64,000 bases of DNA from NCBI GenBank assembly GCA_013388855.1, contig JACAEM010000020.1, positions 1 to 64,000 on the forward strand. Direction: 5' to 3'. Below the pieces are notes generated by a model that saw only the letters and a list, made by a program, of their open reading frames with translations, ran no database searches and was not told the DNA's origin. The stretch's first letter is position 1, and each line of letters opens with the position of its first letter. This document shows positions 34,785 through 42,967 of this stretch, one piece after another. The DNA is from Chloroflexota bacterium (GTDB taxonomy: Bacteria; Chloroflexota; Anaerolineae; Anaerolineales; Villigracilaceae). The position numbers were made by a program, and so were the translations under genes.

Positions 34785-35685
34785 AGCAGTCATCCGAGTC
34801 GAAAATCTCACCCGGCGGTTTGGCGATTTCGTCGCGGTGGATCATGTCAACTTCGAGGTGCGCGCGGGGGAGGTGGTCGGCTATCTCGGACCGAACGGCT
34901 CGGGCAAGACGACGACCATCCGCATGTTGCTGGGACTGCTCGAGCCAAGCGAAGGCAAGGCGACGGTGCTCGGATTTGACGCGTTCCGGCAGAGCGAGGA
35001 AGTGCGTGCCCGCGCGGGATACATGTCGCAGAAGTTTGCGATTTACGATGACTTGACCGTACTCGAAAACCTGACGTTTTACGGCGGCGTGTACGGTATC
35101 ACCGACAAAACCCGCATCGCTCATACCCTTGAATTGGTCGGGCTCAAAGGACATGATGCCACGCTGACACGTTCCCTCTCCGCCGGCTGGCGTCAGCGGC
35201 TGGCGCTGGGCATTGCGCTGGTTCATGAACCGAAACTATTATTCCTTGATGAACCCACCTCCGGTGTGGACCCCACCGCCCGCCGCGCCTTCTGGGACCT
35301 GATTTACGAACTTGCCGAAAACGGCGTGACCATCCTTGTTACCACGCATTACATGGATGAAGCCGAATATTGCGAACGCGTCGGTATCATGCGCGATGGC
35401 AAACTGCTTGCCATGGATACGCCCTCCAACCTGAAACGCGATATCATCCCTGGTGATGTGTGGGAGATTTTTGCCGAGCCGCTCGAAGCAGGTTTGGAGG
35501 CTTTACCTGAAATTGAGGGGGTTTTGCGTGTTTCGCTGGCAGGCGATCATTTGAGGACAATCACAGAGAGAGGAAAGACGAAAGAAGCCATATTAAGCAC
35601 TTTGAAATTAAGGGATGTGAGTGTAAAAGATATCATCGTCGGCGAACCGACGCTGGAGGATGTGTTTATTTCGCTGGCGAGGTAA
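34777..35685 (+). CDS. ABC exporter ATPase, second of two
   Basis: A 302-residue ATPase that overlaps the preceding one by 8 bases. Walker A is GPNGSGKTT, Walker B LLFLDEPTSGVDP and the switch His is present in TTHYMDEAEY. The signature is weak (LSAGWRQRLALG in place of LSGG). In YbhF both ATPases are one polypeptide; here they are two genes with the same order. It is the last gene of the tetR operon, and after it the sequence decays into a broken membrane-protein gene. Confidence 0.9.
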   Translation: MSEAVIRVENLTRRFGDFVAVDHVNFEVRAGEVVGYLGPNGSGKTTTIRMLLGLLEPSEGKATVLGFDAFRQSEEVRARAGYMSQKFAIYDDLTVLENLTFYGGVYGITDKTRIAHTLELVGLKGHDATLTRSLSAGWRQRLALGIALVHEPKLLFLDEPTSGVDPTARRAFWDLIYELAENGVTILVTTHYMDEAEYCERVGIMRDGKLLAMDTPSNLKRDIIPGDVWEIFAEPLEAGLEALPEIEGVLRVSLAGDHLRTITERGKTKEAILSTLKLRDVSVKDIIVGEPTLEDVFISLAR

Positions 35686-35782
35686 GCGGTATTTGTCAAT
35701 TTATAGTAATTGACAGCCTCTGTGTAGACTCTGAGAGTTCCAAATACGTATGCTGGGGGAAATTCCCGAACGGAGGTCTGTC

Positions 35783-36165
35783 ATGAAAACGGTCTCGATC
35801 TTTTTGGCGCTGGTCAATTCGCTGTTTGCAGGCTTTCTCATAGCGCTTGATCTTTCTTATCACGGGATTTACCAGAGCACCCATGGTGGTCCCTGCTCAA
35901 GTGGTCTGCGGCCTCATTGGTCATTGTGGTTGGCGCCTCCGCCTGGCTGGAAGTGATTGGGGCGCTCCCGCCGGGTCCGGTTTTGCTTGGTAGTCTGTTT
36001 CTGGTTGCCCTCGGCCCGTCGACTATCGTCTGGGCGATCCATGTGGCGCTAACTACCGGTGATTTGGAATATCACATGGCAGTATACGGAGGGAGTTTGA
36101 TGATACAAGGGATCACATCCCTCCTGGGGGGTGCGGGCGACCCAAGGAATGTGACTGCCTCATAA
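35783..36165 (+). pseudogene. small membrane protein gene, frameshifted
   Basis: ATG 35783 follows CGGAGG and codes for a membrane helix (KTVSIFLALVNSLFAGFLIA). Near 35870-35885 the frame changes, and the other frame carries on as WWSLLKWSAASLVIVVGASA, two more helices and a hydrophilic end at 36165. The total is about 127 residues with four helices once joined. No family was recognised. It is independent of the ABC operon upstream (97-base gap). Confidence 0.65.
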
Positions 36166-36250
36166 TTAAAACACCGTCCCGAAGGGGTTGCACATGCCAG
36201 CACGTTCTTTCGGAAATCATTCGGGCCGTCCCACGTGTGGAATATTTAAC

Positions 36251-36278
36251 TTGACAATCCTTGTAAGAATTGTAAAAT
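36251..36278 (+). promoter_or_regulatory. promoter of the sulfurtransferase-sufE operon
   Basis: TTGACA (36251-36256), 16 bases, TAAAAT (36273-36278). The first ATG downstream (36289) is only 10 bases from the -10, so the leader ORF is probably translated from a leaderless mRNA. Confidence 0.75.
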
Positions 36279-36288
36279 AGCCGCCATC

Positions 36289-36342
36289 ATGAAATTGATG
36301 AAACCTGTTCGCTATTGCTTGTGTCTGTGGCGGGGTTTGTAA
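36289..36342 (+). CDS. 17-residue cysteine-containing leader peptide
   Basis: ATG 36289 to TAA 36342 codes for MKLMKPVRYCLCLWRGL, with two Cys codons (TGC and TGT) separated by a Leu. The expected transcription start is within a few bases of the ATG. Its last codons and its stop form one arm of a hairpin (36329-36350). The gene downstream is a thiosulfate sulfurtransferase, and in mycobacteria leaderless cysteine-rich ORFs control just such genes. The 17-aa product itself has no recognised function. Confidence 0.6.
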   Translation: MKLMKPVRYCLCLWRGL

Positions 36343-36466
36343 CCACCGCCCAGGTATTGCCCTGAAGCAGTCAACAACTTGGGACAGTGGAACGACCCCG
36401 CGCAAGAAATTTCCATGCCGGATACTCCTCTGTCCTTTCCGTTTATGTTGACTGCTTTTATTTTTT
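36329..36466 (+). promoter_or_regulatory. attenuator-like RNA leader with alternative hairpins and terminator
   Basis: GGCGGGGTT (36329-36337) pairs with AACC-A-CCGCC (36341-36350) across the leader-ORF stop. GCGGGGT (36330-36336) can instead pair with ACCCCGC (36395-36401). Further down, GCAGTCAAC (36367-36375) with GTTGACTGC (36447-36455) and GGACAG (36382-36387) with CTGTCC (36430-36435) close a long stem followed directly by TTTTATTTTTT (36456-36466). The last part looks like an intrinsic terminator located 33 bases before the sulfurtransferase ATG. A ribosome at the Cys codons or stop would change the folding. No known riboswitch class was recognised. Confidence 0.6.
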
Positions 36467-36499
36467 AAAACTTTAGCATTGCAAAAAAAGGAAACTCAT

Positions 36500-37339
36500 A
36501 TGTCATACGCTCATCCCGAATATCTTGTGGAGACCGATTGGGTCGCCGAACACCTGAACGACGCGAATGTCCGCATCATTGAGTCGGACGAGGATCCCTT
36601 GCTCTACGCGGTCGGTCACATCCCCGGCGCGGTACAGGTGGATTGGTTCAGCACGTTGCAACATCCACTGCGCCGTGATTTCCTGACAAAGGAGCAGTTT
36701 GAAGAGGTCGCATCCAAATTGGGGATTACCAACGACACCACCGTTGTCTTCTATGGCGACAAATCCAACTGGTTCGCATGCTACGCACTCTGGCTCTTCC
36801 AATATTATGGGCACCAGAACGTCAAGATCATGAACGGTGGACGCCTGAAATGGGAGAAGGAGAATCGCCCGCTTGTAAAGGATATCCCTGTTTATCAAGC
36901 GACAACCTATAAAGCGAAAGAGGCAGATAAATCCATCCGCGCCTTTCGTGACGAGGTGTTGCAACAATCCAACGCGAAGAAACCGCTTGTCGATGTCCGC
37001 TCGCCAAAGGAATATACTGGCGAACTGCTCCACATGCCAAACTATCCGCAGGAGGGCGCGACGCGCGGTGGGCACATCCCTGGCGCAGTCAGCATTCCGT
37101 GGGCGCAGGCGGTCAACGAAGCGGACAGCACGTTCAAGGCCCCCGAAGAACTGCGCGCCCTCTATGAAGGGAAAGGCATCAGACCTGACAGCGAGGTCAT
37201 CGCGTATTGCCGCATCGGCGAACGTTCCTCCCTGACCTGGTTTGTGTTGAAATACCTGCTCGGCTACCCCAAGGTGAAGAACTATGACGGATCCTGGACC
37301 GAATGGGGCAACCTGGTCGATGCACCGATAGAAAAGTAA
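36500..37339 (+). CDS. sseA: thiosulfate/3-mercaptopyruvate sulfurtransferase (tandem rhodanese)
   Basis: 279 residues with two rhodanese domains. The catalytic loop in the C-terminal half is YCRIGERSS, the same as in actinobacterial CysA2/SseA-type enzymes, followed by [11 protein letters not shown]. The N-terminal domain is inactive and has [16 protein letters not shown] 36500 follows AAAGGAAA. It passes sulfur from thiosulfate or mercaptopyruvate to an acceptor. The sufE gene comes 21 bases later, so persulfide transfer into Fe-S assembly is likely. Expression appears to be governed by the cysteine-leader region upstream. Confidence 0.93.
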   Translation: MSYAHPEYLVETDWVAEHLNDANVRIIESDEDPLLYAVGHIPGAVQVDWFSTLQHPLRRDFLTKEQFEEVASKLGITNDTTVVFYGDKSNWFACYALWLFQYYGHQNVKIMNGGRLKWEKENRPLVKDIPVYQATTYKAKEADKSIRAFRDEVLQQSNAKKPLVDVRSPKEYTGELLHMPNYPQEGATRGGHIPGAVSIPWAQAVNEADSTFKAPEELRALYEGKGIRPDSEVIAYCRIGERSSLTWFVLKYLLGYPKVKNYDGSWTEWGNLVDAPIEK

Positions 37340-37360
37340 GGGTACGATTTATCGTATCCC

Positions 37361-37807
37361 ATGAATACCGCCATGTCACTCCCTCCCAAACTTCAAGAGA
37401 TTGTGGATGACTTCGCGACAATGACACGCGAGGAAAAACTGGAAACATTGATCGCCTATGCAGAATCCTTCCCGCCATTACCCGATTGGCTCAAAGAAAA
37501 ACGCGACCAAATGGAAGCCGTCCCTGAGTGTATGACTCCTGTCTTCCTACACGCCGAAAAGCAACCGGATGGCAGCGTCCACTTTTATCTGGATATACCA
37601 CCGCAATCTCCCACTGTGCGCGGGTTGGCTTCCATTCTTGCAAATGGGCTGGATGGATGCACCCCCGAGGAGATCATCGGCGTGCCGGGAGATTTTTATC
37701 TCCCCATGAATTTGCAGGAGGCAGTTTCGCAACAGCGGCTCAATGGGTTTACAGGAGTGTTAGTGCATATGAAGCAGGAAGCTGTCAGACTACTTGACAA
37801 AAAATGA
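37361..37807 (+). CDS. sufE: SufE-family sulfur-acceptor protein
   Basis: 148 residues. The family core has the persulfide-carrying Cys in PECMTPVFL near residue 57, then VRGLASILANGLDG and the LNGFTGVLVHM end. SufE accepts sulfane sulfur from cysteine desulfurase or rhodanese for Fe-S clusters. The start may be ATG 37361 or ATG 37373 (MSLPP). It forms an operon with the sulfurtransferase, as sseA and a sufE-like gene do in mycobacteria. No sufBCD genes are in the window. Confidence 0.9.
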   Translation: MNTAMSLPPKLQEIVDDFATMTREEKLETLIAYAESFPPLPDWLKEKRDQMEAVPECMTPVFLHAEKQPDGSVHFYLDIPPQSPTVRGLASILANGLDGCTPEEIIGVPGDFYLPMNLQEAVSQQRLNGFTGVLVHMKQEAVRLLDKK

Positions 37808-37828
37808 CGGATTGTGTAAACTAACGAC

Positions 37829-37867
37829 ACTTCACCCCGACCTGCCCCCCTCAGGCCGGGGTGAAGT
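37829..37867 (+). terminator. strong hairpin after sufE
   Basis: ACTTCACCCCG (37829-37839) and CGGGGTGAAGT (37857-37867) form a perfect 11-bp stem with an inner CCTG/CAGG pair. No T-run follows, so its role as terminator is uncertain. Confidence 0.6.
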
Positions 37868-37888
37868 ACTTAAAGCCCTCAGTAAAAT

Positions 37889-38683
37889 ATGACTAACAAA
37901 CAAAGGCTTCTTTTCGGATTATTTGTTCTGACGACCATTGCATGCAACCTGACCGGGGGAACGCCCGCCTCTCCCTCCCCTGTAATGGACGTGTCACCAA
38001 CCGGTGTTACCATTACCGAGACGGCACCGGCCACTTTCATTCCTGAAACATCCACCCCTATTCCCTCACTGACGCTTTCTCCAACGTCCCCTCCTACAGA
38101 AACACCAACGTTCACGCCGCTCCCGGTTGTGGAAAGCCTCAAAGCCAAAGTAACTGCGGATTTGTTAAGCTGCCGTTACGGTCCAGGCGCAGAATACCTG
38201 TATTTGTACGCGCTTCGTCAGACCGCCAACATCAAACTCATTGGACGCGCGGACGGCAACAACTGGGTCTGGGTCGATGGCAAGAACAAATGCTGGGTCA
38301 ATGCGAAGTTCCTCGATGTGGCGGGTGACATCATGAGCCTTCCCATTGTCTATCCTGGAACTGCAAAACTTCCGGTCTCACCATATTATCCCGGTCCGAG
38401 CTGGGCAAAAGCCACTCGAAGCGGAAACAGTGTAGAGGTCACATGGGAGGCGGTCCCAATCAGTCCCGGAAAATACGAAGATGAGAACATGCACCAGTAC
38501 ATCATCGAAGTCTGGCGGTGCGAGGGCGGGCAGATAATCTTTGAAACGCTTGGTACGAACTTTCCCGTCATTACGGTCGAAAATGATGAACCTGGATGTG
38601 CCCTGCCCTCGCATGGATTTGTTTATGTGCAGGAGAAACACGGGTATGGCGGACCCGTCGATATCCCCTGGCCTTCTCATTAG
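37889..38683 (+). CDS. lipoprotein with SH3-like domain
   Basis: 264 residues. A lipoprotein signal ends in TTIAC (Cys19), followed by a Pro/Thr/Ser-rich linker (about 22-90). The SH3 type 3 domain at about 95-150 has the pattern CRYGPGAEYLYLYALRQTA and NNWVWVDGKNKCWVNAKF. A C-terminal region (about 170-264) with WEAVPISPGKYEDEN has Cys residues that may form a disulfide. SH3 domains of this kind bind cell-wall peptides, so the protein may be attached to the outer face of the membrane and contact the envelope. The function is otherwise unknown. Confidence 0.8.
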   Translation: MTNKQRLLFGLFVLTTIACNLTGGTPASPSPVMDVSPTGVTITETAPATFIPETSTPIPSLTLSPTSPPTETPTFTPLPVVESLKAKVTADLLSCRYGPGAEYLYLYALRQTANIKLIGRADGNNWVWVDGKNKCWVNAKFLDVAGDIMSLPIVYPGTAKLPVSPYYPGPSWAKATRSGNSVEVTWEAVPISPGKYEDENMHQYIIEVWRCEGGQIIFETLGTNFPVITVENDEPGCALPSHGFVYVQEKHGYGGPVDIPWPSH

Positions 38684-38697
38684 GATATCTTTCCCCT

Positions 38698-39888
38698 ATG
38701 CCTACAATACAATACACACGATTGACGGCATACAGTTCAACAGCCGTGTACTACCTGTCTTTCATCATTCTGGGACTTACCACCGCCGCCAGTGGCCCCA
38801 GCCTGCTTAAATTTGCCGAACATACCGCCAGTGAATTGGAACATATCAGCCTTGTCTTTGTGTTCAGTTCGTTCGGATATTTGATCGGTTCCTTTCTGGG
38901 CGGGCGGGCTTTTGATCGGTTTTCCAGTCATCGCTTGATGTTCATTACACTCACAATCATGGCCGTCACTTGTGCGCTTATCCCCGCCGCGCGCTCGCTT
39001 GCGGTTTTGTTGTTCGCCATGCTTTTTAACGGACTGTCGGCTGGCATTCTCGATGTTGGCTGTAATACACTGCTCCTATGGATACACGGCAAGAGAGCCG
39101 GTCCATTCCTGAATGGACTGCACTTTTTTTTCGGCATCGGCTCCCTGGTTGCGCCGTTGGTGTTTGCACAAGCCCTGTTGTGGACCGGTGATATTTATTG
39201 GTTGTACTGGTTCTTTGCGATTGTCTGTGTGCCGATTATGATTTGGTTATGGTTCCTGCCTGAGCCCAAACATGGAGTCGCTGACGAAGTCAGGAAGGCG
39301 CCATTTTCTCTGCTTCCTGTTGTGGTCATGGCGATTCTTTTTTTTCTGTACGTGGGTCTCGAACTCGGATTCGGAAATTGGATTTATACGTATGCTTTCA
39401 CTCTCAACCTTGAAACCGATATCACTGCCGCCCGGCTGACTTCTGCATTTTGGGGATCATTCACTTTCGGCAGATTGCTTGGCATTTGGATTTCGACGTG
39501 CCTGCGTTCGAAGACAATCCTTTTTATGGACATCGTCGGTTGTGCAATTAGTATTGCCATCATGGTGTTGTGGAAGGATTCCAGCCTGGCGCTTAGGGTC
39601 GGCACTGTAGGTTTGGGGTTTTCGATAGCATCTGTTTTCCCGACGTTCCTCATGCTGGCGGGGGAGCGGATGCAGGTCACAGGGACGGTCACGGGTTGGT
39701 TCCTCGTTGGTTCCGGGGCGGGGAGTATGCTCCTGCCTTGGCTCATCGGGCAGTTGTTCGTTGCCACAGGGCCGCAAACCATGACGACCGTATTATCGAT
39801 TACCTTGGCGGGTATGTCTCTTGCGTTTCTGTTCTTTTTAAGGATGAGGACACATCCTCCGCCGGAACCTGTGCCGAATGTAGAATAA
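38698..39888 (+). CDS. MFS transporter, FHS/sugar-type
   Basis: 396 residues from ATG 38698, with twelve helices. The long open frame before this ATG overlaps the lipoprotein gene and is not used. Helix 2-3 loop GGRAFDRFSSHRLMF and the fourth-helix run NGLSAGILDVGCNTLLLW resemble the FHS family (fucose, glucose-mannose symporters), but specificity is uncertain. A strong terminator follows 13 bases after the stop. The gene is not clearly operonic with its neighbours. Confidence 0.85.
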   Translation: MPTIQYTRLTAYSSTAVYYLSFIILGLTTAASGPSLLKFAEHTASELEHISLVFVFSSFGYLIGSFLGGRAFDRFSSHRLMFITLTIMAVTCALIPAARSLAVLLFAMLFNGLSAGILDVGCNTLLLWIHGKRAGPFLNGLHFFFGIGSLVAPLVFAQALLWTGDIYWLYWFFAIVCVPIMIWLWFLPEPKHGVADEVRKAPFSLLPVVVMAILFFLYVGLELGFGNWIYTYAFTLNLETDITAARLTSAFWGSFTFGRLLGIWISTCLRSKTILFMDIVGCAISIAIMVLWKDSSLALRVGTVGLGFSIASVFPTFLMLAGERMQVTGTVTGWFLVGSGAGSMLLPWLIGQLFVATGPQTMTTVLSITLAGMSLAFLFFLRMRTHPPPEPVPNVE

Positions 39889-39901
39889 TTGCCGAATCTC
39901 A

Positions 39902-39931
39902 AAATCCCGCCGTGGCGGGGTTTCTTTTTTT
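39902..39931 (+). terminator. intrinsic terminator after MFS gene
   Basis: Stem AAATCCCGCC/GGCGGGGTTT (39902-39911 and 39914-39923, one G-T pair) followed by CTTTTTTT. Confidence 0.9.
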
Positions 39932-39971
39932 AAAAATCATAAAACCGACATTGAAATTATTAATATTGATA

Positions 39972-40000
39972 TTGACATTTATAAATTATTATTGTAATAT
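39972..40000 (+). promoter_or_regulatory. promoter of the second ABC exporter operon in a very AT-rich gap
   Basis: TTGACA (39972-39977), 17 bases, TAATAT (39995-40000). The surrounding 39930-40075 is far more AT-rich than the rest of the window. ACATTTAT at 39976-39983 and ATAAATGT at 40018-40025 form an inverted repeat over the start region, which may be an operator. Confidence 0.7.
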
Positions 40001-40087
40001 ATGAAATATTTATGGACATAAATGTGAATTTATTTAATAGAAATTTCTGTTTCTTGAACTTTACCTAAATTAAAAAGGAGAAATCTC

Positions 40088-41146
40088 ATGCTTGACCTTG
40101 CTGTGGAAGCCCACCAACTCATCAAGAAATTCCCCGCCCGCCCAGGGACAGGGGATAAGCCCCTCGAAAGCGGATCAGCCTCCGGTCCGAAGAAGAAGCG
40201 TTGGCAGTTTTGGAAAAAGGAGCCCAAAGCCATGTTCACCGCCGTGAACGGGGTCGACATCCAAATTCAGCGCGGTGAGATCTTTGGTTTACTCGGTCCA
40301 AATGGCGCGGGAAAATCCACCACGATTCGCATGTTATGCACGTTGCTTGAACCCACGAGCGGCACGGCACGCGTGAATGGATACGATATCGTCAAGCAGG
40401 CAAACGATGTACGGCGCAGTCTTGGCACGGTGCTTGCAGGCGAACGAAGCATTTATTGGAAATTGACCGGGCGTGAAAATTTGGAATATTTCGCGGCGCT
40501 CTATCACATTCCAGCGGCGGTGGCGAAAAAACGCGTGGATGAATTGATCGAGCGCATGGAACTTAAAGATCGCGCCAATGAACTGGTCGAGAAATATTCG
40601 ACAGGGATGCGTCAGCGAATCGCCATTGCCAAAGCTTTGCTTGCCCGCCCGCCGATCCTCCTGTTGGATGAACCTACGCTCGGTCTGGACCCTCAGGCGG
40701 CTCGCAACCTCCGGGAGTTGATTGCACAGCTCAAGCAGGAGGGGCATACCATCCTGCTGACGACTCATTACATGGAAGAGGCGGATCAACTCTCCGACCG
40801 TATCGGCATCATCGATACGGGAAAGGTTATTGCGCTCGATACACCCGCCGGACTCAAGCGTCGCATTGAGCAAAAGGAAGTGATCAAACTGGAGGTGACC
40901 GGCTGGCACGACGAGTTGGGCGACAAACTCAGAAGCATCAACGGCATCGAGAATCTGATGACGCGCCGACAGGGGGAAGCCGACCTGTGGGAGGTGAACA
41001 TGCAGGCGCACAACAGCCGCACCGCCATCCCGCGAATCGTGGAGCATATCAGCGGGAACGGCACGCGGCTGGTCAACATGAATATCGTCAAACCTTCGCT
41101 GGAGGATGTGTTCATCCACCTGACAGGCAAGGCGTTGCGCGATTAA
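40088..41146 (+). CDS. ABC-2 exporter ATPase, daunorubicin-resistance (DrrA) type
   Basis: 352 residues. An N-terminal insertion between the first beta strand and the Walker A region is basic and low-complexity (about 20-50, GPKKKRWQFWKKEPK) and not usual in this family. Then come Walker A GPNGAGKST, signature YSTGMRQRIAIA, Walker B LLLDEPTLGLDP and His in TTHYMEEA. AAAAAGGAG stands before ATG 40088. Two permeases follow in one transcript, so this is a three-gene exporter like DrrAB with two different membrane subunits. Confidence 0.92.
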   Translation: MLDLAVEAHQLIKKFPARPGTGDKPLESGSASGPKKKRWQFWKKEPKAMFTAVNGVDIQIQRGEIFGLLGPNGAGKSTTIRMLCTLLEPTSGTARVNGYDIVKQANDVRRSLGTVLAGERSIYWKLTGRENLEYFAALYHIPAAVAKKRVDELIERMELKDRANELVEKYSTGMRQRIAIAKALLARPPILLLDEPTLGLDPQAARNLRELIAQLKQEGHTILLTTHYMEEADQLSDRIGIIDTGKVIALDTPAGLKRRIEQKEVIKLEVTGWHDELGDKLRSINGIENLMTRRQGEADLWEVNMQAHNSRTAIPRIVEHISGNGTRLVNMNIVKPSLEDVFIHLTGKALRD

Positions 41147-41157
41147 CGGAGGCAGGC

Positions 41158-42027
41158 ATGAGGTCTGAAATGAACGTTCGCTCTTTGGCAGTTCCGGGTT
41201 TCTTTGCAGATGTCCAGGCGTTGTGGGCAGTGGTCCGCCGTGAGTGGACGATCTTCGTCCGTTACCCGTCGTGGATCATTGCCATGTTTATCTGGCCGGT
41301 CATCTTCCCGATGGGATATATCCTGACAGCACGAGCGCTTTCTGGCATTGACGGCAGTGGGCTGACAACCTTCCAAAATACCACCGGTTTGAATGAATAT
41401 GTCGGCTACATCGCTGTTGGAACGATGGTCTGGATGTGGCAGAACATCGTGTTGTGGGCGGTGGGATATTCGCTCCGCAATGAACAGATGCGGGGGACGC
41501 TCGAATCGAATTGGCTTTCCCCCACCTGGCGGTTCGCTTATTTGCTCGGGAGCAGCATCCCGCAGATGGTCTCGATGTTCATGCTGATGCTGGTCTCTGG
41601 GCTGGAATATGCATTCCTCTTCAAGGTGGATTTTGATGGCAGTCTTTGGCTGACATTGCTAGTGATCCTTGCAGCCATCCCCTCGGTGTATGGACTCGGC
41701 TTTGCATTTGCCAGCGTTGTCATCACCATGAAAGAGGCGAACGCATTCGTGTTTTTGGTGCGCGGCGTCGTGATGATCTTTTGCGGTATCACATACCCAT
41801 TGGCGATACTGCCAGGCTGGATGCAAACGGTCTCGCAGTGGTTGCCGCAGACCTACATCATTCACGCCATGCGAACTGCAGCGCTTTCGACGGAAGGCTT
41901 TAGCGCCATTGCGTTCGACTTGAAAATGTTGCTTCTCTTTGGAGCCTTCTGGCTTGCTGTCGGTTATTTGCTTTTCAGTATGATGGAACGCCGCGCCCGC
42001 CAGACCGGCGCAATCGGACAATATTAG
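41158..42027 (+). CDS. ABC-2 exporter permease, first of two
   Basis: 289 residues from ATG 41158, preceded by GGAGG; the frame upstream overlaps the ATPase gene. Six helices, with the conserved RNEQMRGTLESNWLSPTW between helices 2 and 3, as in DrrB/NodJ-type proteins. It follows the ATPase by 11 bases and is 9 bases ahead of the second permease. The two permeases share the phrase ESNWLSPTW / ESNWLTPIP, so they are paralogues that probably form a heterodimeric pore. The cargo is unknown. Confidence 0.9.
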   Translation: MRSEMNVRSLAVPGFFADVQALWAVVRREWTIFVRYPSWIIAMFIWPVIFPMGYILTARALSGIDGSGLTTFQNTTGLNEYVGYIAVGTMVWMWQNIVLWAVGYSLRNEQMRGTLESNWLSPTWRFAYLLGSSIPQMVSMFMLMLVSGLEYAFLFKVDFDGSLWLTLLVILAAIPSVYGLGFAFASVVITMKEANAFVFLVRGVVMIFCGITYPLAILPGWMQTVSQWLPQTYIIHAMRTAALSTEGFSAIAFDLKMLLLFGAFWLAVGYLLFSMMERRARQTGAIGQY

Positions 42028-42036
42028 GAATTGACC

Positions 42037-42888
42037 ATGCAAACACAGCCGCTTTCCCAACCCACTCTCACATCCCACTTGCGCGCACTATACGCGCTCA
42101 TCCGCAAGGATTGGAAGCAATACTGGCGTTATCCGCTGAACGCGGTTTCGCAGATATTTCAGCCATTAATCTGGATTGCCCCGGTCTATTTCATGGGGCA
42201 GGCCTTCAGCGTAGATGGCAAGGCCATCGGCTTCTCGCAATACAGCGGGACCACCGATTTCATGTCCTTTATTTTGCTCGGCACCGTGCTGGAAAGTTTC
42301 ATTAATGCCGTGTTCTGGGGTATGGGCTACGCTCTCAAGAACGACATGGACTCGGGTGTGATGGAATCCAACTGGCTGACACCCATCCCGCGCTTGCTTA
42401 TCCTGGTCGCTCACTCTGTGACCAACCTGATCGTCACGGCGATCACGTCCATGGGAATGTTGCTCCTTGGCGGGTTGATCTTTGGGTTCAGCGCATCGGG
42501 CGATGTGTTGAAAGCCTTTGTGCCAATCATTCCGATGATGCTGGGACTCTACGGATTTGGTTTTGCGTTCGCAGCGCTGGTCATGCTTTTGCGCGAGGCA
42601 AATACGCTTGTAGATGTGAGCAGTTTTCTCGTGCAGATCTTTTCCGGCTCGAATTTCCCGGTCAATGCCCTGCCGCGCTTCCTGCTTCCTGTTGCCCTCG
42701 CCCTGCCATTGACTTACGGTCTGGACGCCGTGCGCGCGCATTTGATCGGAACGAATACCATCCTGCCTCTGCAATGGGAAATGGTTTTGCTGGTCGTCTT
42801 CATGTTTGTTATGCTTTGGATCGGCACTGCAACATTCCACTCGCTCGAACGGCGGGTGCGGACTCTGGGAACGCTGGGACAGCATTAG
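42037..42888 (+). CDS. ABC-2 exporter permease, second of two
   Basis: 283 residues from ATG 42037, where AGGA lies 7 bases upstream; TTG 42031 is an alternative. Six helices; the helix 2-3 loop reads ALKNDMDSGVMESNWLTPIP, similar to its neighbour. A second conserved stretch FSGSNFPVNALPRFL precedes the last helices. It closes the three-gene exporter operon. A 79-base gap leads to the next MFS gene, which has its own ribosome-binding site. Confidence 0.9.
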   Translation: MQTQPLSQPTLTSHLRALYALIRKDWKQYWRYPLNAVSQIFQPLIWIAPVYFMGQAFSVDGKAIGFSQYSGTTDFMSFILLGTVLESFINAVFWGMGYALKNDMDSGVMESNWLTPIPRLLILVAHSVTNLIVTAITSMGMLLLGGLIFGFSASGDVLKAFVPIIPMMLGLYGFGFAFAALVMLLREANTLVDVSSFLVQIFSGSNFPVNALPRFLLPVALALPLTYGLDAVRAHLIGTNTILPLQWEMVLLVVFMFVMLWIGTATFHSLERRVRTLGTLGQH

Positions 42889-42967
42889 ATCCAGGCGGAA
42901 GCGGAATTCCACTATACAGAATAGAACATGTGTGCTACAATTTATTCTTCCATTGGAAAGGAGATGA

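Noticed and set aside
36285-36499. Riboswitch of a known class (SAM, TPP, cobalamin, c-di-GMP)
   Set aside because: None of the conserved core strings of these classes was found. The leader ORF with Cys codons and the hairpins explain the region better.
37829-37867. Rho-independent terminator with high confidence
   Set aside because: The stem is perfect but no T-run follows on the plus strand, so it is listed with moderate confidence only.
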